64,000 bases of DNA from Glandiceps talaboti (lineage: Eukaryota; Hemichordata; Enteropneusta; Spengelidae), in contig NC_135550.1 in assembly GCF_964340395.1 (NCBI RefSeq), forward strand, positions 14,672,408 to 14,736,407, read 5' to 3'. Made by a program: the position numbers and the translations under genes. Positions 1 to 18,500 of the stretch are shown here, one piece after another. Under the pieces are notes generated by a model. That model searched no databases. It was not told the origin of the DNA and was given only the letters and a program-made list of their open reading frames with translations. Position 1 is the stretch's first letter. Each line of letters opens with the position of its first letter.

Positions 1-1445
1 TCAACTTAACATTGCAGGGTATGGTAATACCCATCCATATATTCATATCCATTATTAAGCAAGAAAATAGCGTAGACTTAATATTTGATATAAGACTACT
101 ACATCATTATAAGGTTCTTACCTGCTGTGACAAGTGCTATTACATCCTCTACTCAAATCAGAAAACATTTTTTGAAGAAAGGTCATTTAGAGGACACGGA
201 ATAAAATCTTGAATTGGCCTTGTGTTGCAGATTGATTTTAGATGGGGTGTTCTTTTGTCATTTTTTTGTACACTTACAGAAATGTGTCGTATTTTATGAA
301 AATTTTTATGAGAAGGTGTTGAAACGGTTAATAATTCTGCTTGGGTATAAGTGTGTATGTCTCAGCATGGAGTCCAATAAACCAAAATCTATTACAGGTT
401 AGATGAGATAATAGAAACGTTGCTGTAGGCACAAAATTCGAGACTCTATAATTCCCATAATGTGGGCAATGAAACTGTTTTGAGTATGTTGTCAGTGAAG
501 TGGCCTTTTTCCAACACATTAACATCACACTTAAATAGTTCATTCTCCTTGTGTTATTTATTCAGCCGTGGTATACAAATTGTTAAGCTGTGGAAATTCC
601 TCAAAAAAATTATGACTTTTTGCATAATAAAATGCAAATATGTGTATGTTACTCCCCCTATTTGATCTTGACTGTCAAGTCTCTGCCAACACTGCCTTGA
701 GCCAGTCTGCTCTGTACTGCGTTCCATTGTTGTGTCATATGTAAGATGAAATTCCGACAACTGATTCAAATTTCTACACATGTCGTAATTTTTTTTGCTC
801 TAATAGTCAGGTTTTTTGGGGAAGGAATGATATCAACTGATGAAATTGACAGATTGAAATGAGCATGAGAAATCAAACAGACAAGTAGAGACAAAGTATA
901 AATATATGTCGTCTAGATCCCTGGCAAATGCAATGAAACGACATCGTTGACTACAGCGGCAGTTTTACTCGCAGTGCTGATAAGCTCCAGAGGGAACATC
1001 TTATCGGAGAAATCTGTTGTGAAAGATAAGGATGGAGAGCAGAGTTGGGAGAGGATGAATGACAGAGATTAGGGCTAAAGATACAAGAAAAGCACATTTA
1101 GAGATAAAATAATAGAGTGCATGTACTGACGATGAACTCTACTAAAAATAGCACTTTCATATCAAGCTCCCATTCTCATTTTGTCAGATTTCTACAAAAA
1201 ATTGTATTTTCATTTTAGAGTCAAACTAACTCAATATCTGTGTGATTTAACAACATCCTAGTATTTAAACGTTCAATATTTCTTGTCTTTTTGTTTGAAA
1301 ATTTTTTGTGGGAGTGAATTCGGCTAATCAGCTTTCCAGTGATGTATAAAGAGAGAAGCCATGTTGTGTTGTACTGTGTACTAATCTTGTAATACTGCTA
1401 ACAAGTCAATCTAATGTTAAACTGTTTATTTTTTTTTTTTTGCAG
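1..1445 (+). other. Intron of the B56 gene, 5' part cut by window edge
   Basis: No B56-like codons are found here; the residues that should precede SIINGFALP in this family are absent. The stretch ends in a polypyrimidine run (1430-1441) and TGCAG acceptor at 1441-1445, which supports exon 1446 as internal. Nothing else recognisable is seen. Confidence 0.7.
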
Positions 1446-7978
<6,533 letters not shown>

Positions 7979-9660
7979 AGGTGAACGAGGAGATTAAAAA
8001 ACGTGGGGGAGACACATGAAAACTAATAGTCTTACAGCACGTAATGCTTCTATCTACAAACTCTTGTATATTGCCTATAAAGGAATTCTGGAACTTTGTT
8101 TTTGAATGTGAAAAAAAAAAGATGTGAGCAACAAAACCCTAATGAAATAATTCGTCTTGGTGCAACATATTTAGTATATTTAGTGTGTGGAATTCGTTGT
8201 GATCCTAGTGCATTGCTACTGCTGGCCAGAATGAATAGAACATCTGTGTAGTTTATTAGCTTTGTCTGCAGGTATGGCCACCAGCAATAACAGATTTCAC
8301 TCACCATTGTGTTTGCCTAAAAAAAAAATATATATATATACAATGAAATAGTGTGTGCTTGTGCAACTCGAAGAGCCTCGTAGTAGCACAGTTTTCCAAA
8401 AAGCCCAGCTCATTTTTTTGAAACTCAGGTAGATAGGCCTTATGTGGTCTTTGAGTGTTCAACAAGGGGAATGGGGGAGGGGGAGGGAGGAGTGGGGAGG
8501 GAGACATTCAGCTGGCTCTGATAAACATAGGAATTAATTGCACAAGTTGATGACTTTGAAATGTTATATTTCACCCCACCACCAGCTGTGTGATCGGAAT
8601 TTCTTCATCAGATTTATCGTTTGTGATTCTTAGCTCAGTCTTGTACTTTTTCCCCCCGTTTTTGATTTAGTTTTTTGAATCTGGTTGGATTTGTGATTTT
8701 AGAGAAGACAAAAAAAAAATCCTCACTGAAATACACCTGTTGCATTGTAGAGTCATGTTGATGTCAGTTTTTTGAAAAATAAGTCAGTTGTTACCTAGCA
8801 GTTTAAATAGTCCAGTCAGTCCGCCTCTTCCCCCTGTTCCCACGTCTTTCCAGTTACTCGGGCTTGCTTTTAAGAAAAATGGAAACAAGTAAAACTAATC
8901 ACATAACAGCGGAACATTGTGATTTTAATTAGAGTCAGTATCAGTGACTTTGTAGTGAAGAAAAAATGGTAAGAAAAAAAAAACTGAAAAAAAAATAAAA
9001 GAAGAAAAAAAAAGATGTATTACAAGTAAAACTAAAGGACGTGGGGTGTCGATCAACCCAGTTTTAATATGATTTATTGTGTAAATGTGTACAAATAAGT
9101 GTTGTTGTTTTCATTTTTTGTAACTTTAGATATTGCACACCGATCTCCTTTAACACAGAGATTGTTGTACAAGGCTACACAATTTTTTTTTTCCTTTTTA
9201 AAAAAAAATACTTTTGTTCGGGACTTCTCCCTCAAATTTTTGACCTGTTGCTTTTGTCTGGCAAAGCAAATACCACCAAAGGGGAAGAATGGCAAGCTTT
9301 TTTGAAAATATTAGAATCTATTGAAAAATAAAAAATAAAGCTACGAAAGGGTAGTAGTATTAAAACAAGATTTTTTCCTCTTCATGTGTATAAAAAAAAA
9401 AATAGTTCTGCATTTTGTCTGAGTATATATAGTAAAATTGGCCTCCCTTGGTGTAAACCATGGAATGGCTGACATGAAAATTTCAAACGTGTAAAATAAG
9501 AACAGAATGGATAAAATTGCCATCTTTTGCTGCAAGTCAACATACAACTTGTTATAATTGTATGTTTTCCCCCAGTGCATGCTAATATTCTGAATTGATT
9601 TTTGTTGTCGTGACAAACATAAGAAGGATTATTGAATAAAAATTGTCTTCATTCTTAAAA
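7979..9660 (+). other. 3' UTR of the B56 gene
   Basis: AT-rich, non-coding sequence after the stop codon. Candidate polyadenylation signals AATAAA lie at 9334-9339 and 9637-9642; the latter is followed by T-rich sequence. No ORF of family resemblance is seen. The exact end is inferred. Confidence 0.5.
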
Positions 9661-9943
9661 GACGGACAATACAGATGTGTTTTTCGGATGTCATTATTTA
9701 CAGCACCGTCACCCCACCCGACCCCACACCACACACATGCATGCACAGACATTCCCTCATCAGTTGTTCATAACCGATACAGTATCAAATGCCTGTCCAT
9801 TCAAAATTTATTTCAACGAAACCCTTGTATATCTTTGATTTTTTTGCATAGCTCAATTAGCTCTAATTCAGTGTCAATTAATGTGTGGGCATATTTCGAT
9901 ATATGAAGAACTTGTTTTATTTGAAACTGGAACTGTTGACCTA

Positions 9944-9983
<40 letters not shown>

Positions 9984-10170
9984 TATGTATGTATGTATGT
10001 GTGTGCGTATGTATGTATGTATGTATGTATGTATGTATGTATGTATGTATGTATGTATGTATGTATGTATGTATGTATGTATGTATGTATGTATGTATGT
10101 ATGTATGTATGTATGTATGTATGTATGTATGTATGTATGTATGTATGTATGTTATTGTATGTATATATGT
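9944..10170. repeat. Compound microsatellite (GT)n-(ATGT)n
   Basis: GT dinucleotides to about 9980, then over 150 bases of nearly perfect TATG tetramer. ORFs of Cys-Val or Tyr-Ile-His repeats here are artefacts. Confidence 0.95.
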
Positions 10171-11407
10171 AGTGGCTGTCATTTAATTTATTCCAACTAG
10201 GGAATCTGCAGCTAAACTAGCGACAAGAAACCAGGACCCCCATACTTTAAATACACCTAAATATAAATAGCAACACAATTTTAAAAACTTGCCACCTTAG
10301 TGAATTTTCACATATAGTACTTGTGCATCATACACAACATTTATGGCTGCATTCAACTACTACTATAGATATCATGCAAGTCTATGGTGAAGTAAGACGT
10401 TCCCCTTTAGGTGGTGTCACAATATGCACCTAAAGCAACATCAGTAGATAGGTGCATTACAATCAGGTGTTGAAGCTGCATGAAGTCTCTTGAAAAGCAA
10501 TTCCTCTGGATCCAAGAATTCACTTGCCTACAGTTATAATACTAGTATTATCTCCAACGTGTCTCAAGCAACAAGAACAATTCTCTGATCCACAGACAAG
10601 AGGAAAGAGATATCAAGAAATGTCTTTTTCTGACCCAACCCAAATAGTATAGCCAATAGGTGCCATGTCATCTTACATTGAGCTGGAAACCATTCTTTCG
10701 AAAGGTGTTTTATGTACAACTATCAGAATCCCTACTTTACCCTGTAGAGTTGTTTAGGTACCAGGTTTGCACATAATAATGATGTGATGGAAACAAAATG
10801 GCATGAATTGGCCAAGCTAAGATATGAGTCATCTTCACTACTCCGCAATGAAAGTTGCCATAGAGGGCATGTGACATTTGAGTACAAGCAAGGTCAGGGA
10901 TGTCTAGGTAGTAATTTATTCCTGAACTATAACAGGACAAGAACATCTCTGTACATGTCACATTAAATGAAATATATTGTGGAAATGAAATCATCTAACA
11001 CACACAGACCCTTCGTCTCACCATATACACTATCCCATACTAATCCCCCCTCCCATGCGTACAGTTGTTGGCATCAGGAAAACCTAAGAAAATACAAATA
11101 ATTCCATCGTTGTGGAACACAGTGGAGTAAATGGTAGGATTTATCATTTACTCACACATTGATGTAACATGAATGGTCAAGACAGTACTTGGACATAGAG
11201 GTTGATTTCTGACGGAATTATTCAATAGCCTGTCTACGTACCATGAATTGGATCTGTGACTCTCTGCTACACTTGTTCTCTATCCAGGTCATCTTGGTAG
11301 CAATTTCAGTTCTTTAGTTTAGCCACTCTAGCCTAAAAAACCCATTATGTACAAATTTACATAATTTTAGTATTACATGTGAATTATAGATTTGTCATCC
11401 AAGTTTT

Positions 11408-11552
11408 ACATAATGATGGACTTCATTTGAATAATCAATCAAACAGCCTGATGTAATGTAATTACTCCGCATTGCAACCAATACATAATGATAGACTTCA
11501 TTTGAATAATCAAACAGCCTGATGTAACGTAATCACTTGGCGTTGTAACCAA
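11408..11552 (+). repeat. Tandem duplication, two units of about 75 and 70 bp
   Basis: Unit 1 (11408-11482) and unit 2 (11483-11552) both begin ACATAATGAT and share GACTTCATTTGAATAATCAA, CAAACAGCCTGATGTAA and ACCAAT. Non-coding. Confidence 0.85.
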
Positions 11553-12117
11553 TCACAGCTGATGTGCACAGTTTCAATACTCAGTAACAGGTTGATGTTA
11601 CCAGGACAAGGTCGGAAAGAGAACCAGTGTGGCGTCACAGAGCCAGCCAGTAGACATGTAGAAAGAAGCAGCTGAAATTACTTTATTAATGTTTGAGTTA
11701 CTTGATACATCATGTAGATGACAGACTTTGTACTATCAGTTTTGAAACAACAGCTGTATGACTGAACACTTGTTTTAGACTAGTGTTGGATGTCTTTCAC
11801 ATTTCAGACTATATTACATTTTTACTGCTAAGGTTTTCATACGGCAATGATTCTGTACATGATAATCTGGGTACACCCATCCCTTTTATTCCCATAATTC
11901 ATTGGAACAAACACAGTATATTGTGGGTCTATTTGTTTTGAGGGTTTTCTCTAAAAATATTAGTCGCCTGTTTTGCATGTAGTCCATGGACATATCTTAC
12001 TCAAAATGGCTATGCACAAAAGTATATCTCTGAACTGTTGTGTTAGCAGCAGATCTGAACATATATAGTGACAAATCTAGTATGAGTGAAATTTGCATGT
12101 ACACACACTCTCTGATG

Positions 12118-12233
<116 letters not shown>

Positions 12234-12999
12234 GCAGACACATACAAAACACACATGCATATGCACACACAGGTAAAAGTTTGGTTCTGCTAATGAAAAT
12301 ATAATACACACACAACTTGTTTAAAACAGATATTCACTGAACCTGTAGCAGTATTGCACAAAACACTTGAACATTATGAGCCAAGTTGAGGAATTTAAAA
12401 AAAAATGAAACTCTGGTTTCACAGAGAGGTCGGCATGCTTTGTGTGCAAACATCTATAAATAGTACTTCCATCATATCAGATTGGATAGCTACAATGGGA
12501 TCCTAGACAGTATTAATATTTGTAAAGTGACATCTCTACTATCGGTAATCCTTGTATAAAGTGAGATTACACTCATGTAGTTAAGTATGTACACTGACAG
12601 TTATCAAATATCACCACCTACTCTGTTAATAATTTCACCGCCATTCTAGTGTCATCAAGCCCTGTGAAAGGGGAGATAGAGCTTTCATCATTATAAGTTA
12701 TTTGAGATATTAGATTGAGCATTCAAATGTCTGTACGTGTTCTTGATTATTTCTGCAGGCTTTTGATCAAAGTCAGACAGACCTTACTTTGCACTATTTA
12801 GGAAAGATTACATTATTTGTCTTCCTATTAATACAGAAACGGGGGTAGATAATATGGCGCAATGTTGTTTATCACTCCCAAAATGGATGACTTCATTACA
12901 TACACACACAATGCACCACTAGAAAGCACACATACAAAATAGTATTTTCATCTCACTGTGAAAACAAGTCTTAATCACAGACATAGATCTCAACATTTT

Positions 13000-13370
13000 A
13001 ACTTCAATTTGATATTCTGAATTTGTGGACTACATATCTGACATTTGTGCCAGGTTTGGTTGAAATTGGCATATTAAGTTTCAGAGATATACATATGCAC
13101 TGCAACAATATTATGCCTATTGACCTTGACGATGAAGGTCAAAGGTCAAATTCTCATTACAAAACTCGCCATTGATAATATTGATGCTTGATTGAAGACC
13201 ATCAAAAACAGCCATCACCATTTGCAGTTAATATTGCGAAGTTCATGCATCTGACATTTGTTGAAGGTTTGGTTGAAATTGGCCTATGCATATTTGAGAT
13301 AGAGGTGGACATGGACACAGACACATGGGGCCTGAACATAGTAGTCCCCCTCTGTAGTTCTTTTCCTCAA
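13000..13370 (+). repeat. Two degenerate copies of a dispersed repeat ending in AGTCCCCCTC
   Basis: Related blocks CTGACATTTGTGCCAGGTTT (13038 on) and TCTGACATTTGTTGAAGGTT (13250 on), each followed by GGTTGAAATTGGC and a purine-rich GAGATA block. GACCTTGACGATGAAGGTCA and GGTCAAAGGTCA motifs lie between and after them. The same repeat recurs at 13641, 38172 and 44461. Confidence 0.55.
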
Positions 13371-13684
13371 TATTATCTGTACACATAATTAAAAAGGAAC
13401 TAGCTGTATATTAATGCTACAAAGTGTCTTGATTTTGATAATTGACCCTGAAGGTCAAAGGTCAAGGTCTTAAAAGAAAGTTTGCCTCTGACAATGTGGG
13501 GTAGACGGCACCCGAATGGAGTCTATGGATTACAATATTTTAGTTATGCAGTAAATATTGATTTTTTAACTACAAATATGGCTGACATTTGGTCAAATTT
13601 CCATATATCATGAAACAAAGTAATGTGCGTATGTCCATATGATATGTCACCTTTGTGGTAGGTTTGAATGAAATCAGATATTGC

Positions 13685-14062
13685 ATGTCTTCATCAACTA
13701 CTCTCAGCCAACTCGACAACATCCAGAAGAAGGCTCTCAAGATCATAGGTGTTGACGAAACCACAGCCTGCACTCAGTTTTCCATTCCTAGTCTGACCCA
13801 TAGATGCCAGATTGCTGCAGTGTCAGGACTGTACAAAATGCACACCAGGCAGTGCCCAACAGATCTGTATACCATGCTTCCTTCATTGAATAGACGACGT
13901 GTAACTCAGTCTAGTACATCCATGCCAGACCATACACTCACCATCCCAGTTGCTAGAACCCACTCACTGGACAGGAGCTTCATCCAGTCTTCCTGATTAT
14001 GTTGTTGGGGACATCTCTGGCCCTGGACCTTCAAAGGCCGGTCAGATGGTTTCCTTCTGACT
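13685..14062 (+). pseudogene. LINE reverse-transcriptase C-terminal remnant (Jockey/CR1-like)
   Basis: A short open stretch encodes QLDNIQKKALKIIG, PSLTHRCQIAAVSGLYKMHT and IPVARTHSLDRSFI, the typical end of non-LTR retrotransposon polyproteins just after the reverse transcriptase. It stops after IQSS at 13996. A LPDYVVGDISGPGPSKAG-like stretch follows in another frame to about 14062, indicating a small deletion. There is no 5' part, endonuclease or catalytic RT core. It is embedded in a copy of the 13000-type dispersed repeat. Confidence 0.75.
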
Positions 14063-15240
14063 AGGCCATAACTGATTGTTATTTTTCTTCATTTGAGCTG
14101 CAGTAAACCATTTGATTGGCCTACTATTCCGGTGGGCTATTGTTCACATGCGCATGTTATATACCAAAAAAAATATCTGAGAAATGACATATTACAGTTG
14201 GACGGATGAAGTCCATTGTAATAGTCCCCCTCAAGGACAACAAATTTGAAAATGGATTTGTACCTAGATAACACAAAAATTCCAGAGAGACATGTTGTTT
14301 ACAAGAACCATATTTTGTTGTTTATTATTGTTATTGCCAAAAGAGTTTACACAGGTTGCATTTATGAAATATACAACATCGACATTATCTTTGGGTTTTT
14401 TTGCCTGTCAAGATGAAAAGCCTTGAAGCGAACACTGCAGGGGACCTGGGCAATTTTTCATCATGGGCATTTTAATTGTAAGAAAACTCATTCTGAAATC
14501 AATGATCCACACATCTGAATGTCAACATTTTTTCTTCTAAAGGTCATGAGACGACAATTTGATTAATCCAGATATCATTTTGCATAATCTACAGGAGAAA
14601 ATTAATTCAAACGACGTAACAAGAGAGGGCACATTTGTTGCAAGGAACATCCTTTTTGAATATCAAAGTGGTGTCTATTTCTTTCTGGAAACAATAATGT
14701 TAACTCCAGCAAATGTCAGTCTGAATGGTTGTCTTAGTTACCTCATTTATTCATAGGAAGGAAAACAGCTGGTTTTTGAGGTCACCATCTTTTATTTGAT
14801 ATCAGATTGGGGTATACAAGTTGCCATGACAACAGTTTAAGCTTTTGGAGCTTTGAATACTCTACACATTCAGATTCAACTTACATGCAGCTCTCTATGT
14901 CTTGTCCCATGGTTGGTTATGTACTAAAAAAGCATGCTTCATGCTTTTTATTATAAAGAAAACTCCCCAGAAATAATAAACAAGGTATAAAAGTATCACT
15001 ATCTTGCTGATACTTGGACTATCTATTTTGGGCTAATGCAGAAGTTTGTTGACTTTTTTTGGTGTTTGTAATTTTCACGCAGAAATGGATGATACTTGGC
15101 GCAGTCACAATGTAGTAATGCATGGAAGCTCTTGATATCATAAAAGTAGGCATCCAGCTTTGTACAAATTATGTTGAAAAACAAGTCATAGTATAAACTA
15201 CGACCTTTAGTTAAACAAGACAACTGTGATACCGGAACTA

Positions 15241-15421
15241 CCACCTCTGCGCGCCCTTTAAGCCAATGTGACACGCCACTGACGCACACAATTTCTAGTG
15301 ACGCAACCAAAAGTTGGTATTTCCGTATCTCTTATTATGTGGTGACCCACAAGAAATGCCAGTTTTTTATCATTTTGACTCACAACAACAAAAGATGTCT
15401 ATCATTCGAGGGCACAGTCTA
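15241..15421 (-). repeat. Family I TIR element, copy 2
   Basis: Reverse complement matches 1676-1839 through most of its length; its right end CGAGGGCACAG matches the terminal repeat of copy 1. It lies about 170 bases past the FKBP2 stop codon, so it probably falls in the FKBP2 3' UTR. Confidence 0.6.
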
Positions 15422-15593
15422 CCACCTCTGAGTCGTCTGGGGAAATACTTCGTAGGCCTTTTATAAAAATTAAATTAACAAGTCCCATTGGGTGTTCACC
15501 GTGGCTATTCATGACGTAATGATATCTCTTTTATCTAGCAAATGATGGCTACTTTGTACGGTTCTCTTTTATCTACAAAACTGACGGTGATTC

Positions 15594-18500
15594 TCAGAGC
15601 TCTGCCTTGCGAACGATCTTTATCAATTCAACTTCAAAGACGAGCGTAGCTCCACCTGTGTAAAAAAAGCAAAAGAAAATGGTGATATAGCAAATCAGTG
15701 TGTTCACTTGTTAAAGCTGCACCACTTGTAACTTGAGCATTATTTTTTTTCGATAAGACAACCAATGATATATTTGCTGAAAATTGTTAAAAACACCAAT
15801 AATTCAACATTGTACATGTTAATGAAGGGTTGATTTCATCCATAAGTAGTAGAGTAACAGGTTGAAATAATGAATAGTTTGGGGAGCACTGATTTTAGGG
15901 TGTGGACCTAAAAAAATTAATTTGACTGGATTTATTGCACCATGTTATGTGTACAGCTATACAAATACTTTTATCCACACATGATTCAATACTGTTCAGG
16001 GTGTACGATATTGAGAGAGAGTCATTTACAAAACAGTTCTAAAAAAATGGTCCAGTTGGGGCTAGAGCAGTTTTAAAGTAATTGCAGTGTGATGTAAAAG
16101 ATCCAAGTCCACATCCAAACCTTTCTCTTAGTTTTTGTTTTATATGCAGAATTACTTGTTTTATTTGAAGGTAATTAGCACTTAGGAATCATCAATATTT
16201 TATTATATACATATTACATATACATGTTTGCGGACTCCAATGAGATAATGTGTGTACATGGCAATGAAAGTTTGAAAGTGAAAAGTGAGGAATCTTTTGT
16301 ACTCTTCATGTATTATATGCAACCTGAGTGGAAATATTTGTTGTCCTGGACTCCTTGCAATAATTTCATATAGTGATATGTATAAAGCTAAAAGTAAAAC
16401 TGAGCTGAAAGACCAGCGACATTTTATTTGTCTTAGTAACAGTGACACTCGTCTTAGTAAAAGTGACACTCTTTATACATTTTGTGAGAAAAATGCAAAT
16501 CTGATGTATTTCTTTTTTTGTGAAAATAGCTCAGCATTTGAATTTTCGCGTTAAAAGGAATAGATACACTGCTTGGTGAAATTTTGGATCAGTTCTCTAT
16601 ATGTTTCAACTGTGTGTGTCTGTGTGTGTGTGGGGGGGGGGCACCATGGCAAATTTTTTAATAGCGAATAAAAAGATTTCCAAATTTATCCACATTATAA
16701 AGGAGAAACTAATGCTTGTGATCATTTTTATGAAAACAACATGGTGTATGAATAAAAATTCTCTGTTTCTTTCAAAAGGACTGGACACACGATTTCATAA
16801 TGCAAGTTTTGGATGATTAGCGCTACTTCTGATTTTCCAGTAAATTGGAACCTGAGGCGAATTCTTGAGTTTACTAGAGAAACGATATCAATCATACCAA
16901 CTTCACATTTACTCCAAATTCACACTGTTTCCTCGCAACTTTTTTTTCTTTACCTGGAATTTTTGGTGGTGCTCCATTGTCACCATAACCTAGCTCAGAT
17001 GGTATGACCAACTTTCTTTTTTCACCTTCACACATTCTGTAAGAAAATGAGAGATTTAGAATATCGATGCAGGCTGTAATACAACATACAGGTACATACA
17101 AGAAGTTATTCAAGTAATATCTTAAAGTAGCCATATGGATGAAAATTTGGTATTTATTTAGGATTTTTAATTTATAAAAAAAAATTTTTTTATCATGGCT
17201 TCCTACTTGAAAAATCAACGTGAAACAACATAGACCAAGTCTGTGTTTGTAACTCAATAAATTGCAAAAGATTAATAAATGTGTAAAATGTTTGTTATTA
17301 TGTACGTTCAATAACAAACACTTTACACATGTTTTAGCTTTTTGCAATTTATTGATTTTTCAAGCAGGAAGCCATGATAAAATTGCTTTATAAATTAAAA
17401 AATCCAAAATAAATACCCAATCCTCATCCATATGGCTGCTTTAATACCAGGTTTGAGTTCAATCAATTGCAACTTGCACGCGATGGTGAAATTATGATAT
17501 GCTACGCGAAGCAGAACACTGCGAGTATCATTTGAATATACAGAATAATGCCCCAAAACGTATAATTTCAGTTTGTGCCCCTTTTAATCTTAATTCCATG
17601 GCGTATTAGTCTAACTGTCAATCAAACAAGACATCAAGTAATTGAGTTCATGTAAATATTCCTACAGTTCTATGAACTCATCAATTCATTTCAGTTGAAG
17701 TTGACTACAGATGTGAGATATTTTTAATACTTAATCACTGACCCAATTAATCCTTGGTCCCAGCCTTTGATAACCTGTCCTGATCCTAGTGTGAAAACAA
17801 AGGGTTCTCCCCTTGGTATACTGCTGTCAAACTCTGTACCATCTTCAAGTTTACCCTGTCAAAGAAATTAAAAAAAAAAAACTGTTTTAAGCCATAGTAT
17901 CTGTGTCTACCATCTGATTCTGTTAATGTAAACCCAAAAATGTCTGTATCTACAAGCTAATCACGCTTTTTTTAAAAGTCCAGTATCTGTGTATCTACAA
18001 GGTAATCCAACTCATTACATGACAACGTCAACCCATCATCAGGGATAACTCCTAGTAAATGTAACTTTTACTGTCAATGCCATTATTACCTAAATGGTGA
18101 TGAAAGGGTAAAACAGTACACAAAAGCTATACTGTTGAAAGACGCTGTCTTCTAAATAGCTAATGGGTTTTGTCAGTGTACAAGATTCAAAATAAGATTT
18201 TAAAGGGTTGTAGATGGAGGAAAATGGCAAACACACAGATAATGTAATCACAACATGCCAATAAGGTACACACCAGCTGAAATAAACGGGCAGTACATAG
18301 CATAAATTGGACCAGTTCCTTTGTCAGAGTTTGAGCTGACTGGTGTCTATGGAAATTCAAACAACATCAAGCATCAAACTTGGTATTAAAAATCTCAGAC
18401 AAACGGTGATAAAGATGAAAGCATTTAGTGTACACATACTTCAAAGCTAATGAATGTAAATGAATCGATTTCATCAAATCTGAATGAAAGTATAAACCAA

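Noticed and set aside
9881-10186. Cys-Val-Tyr-Met repeat frames
   Set aside because: Translation of GT and TATG microsatellites.
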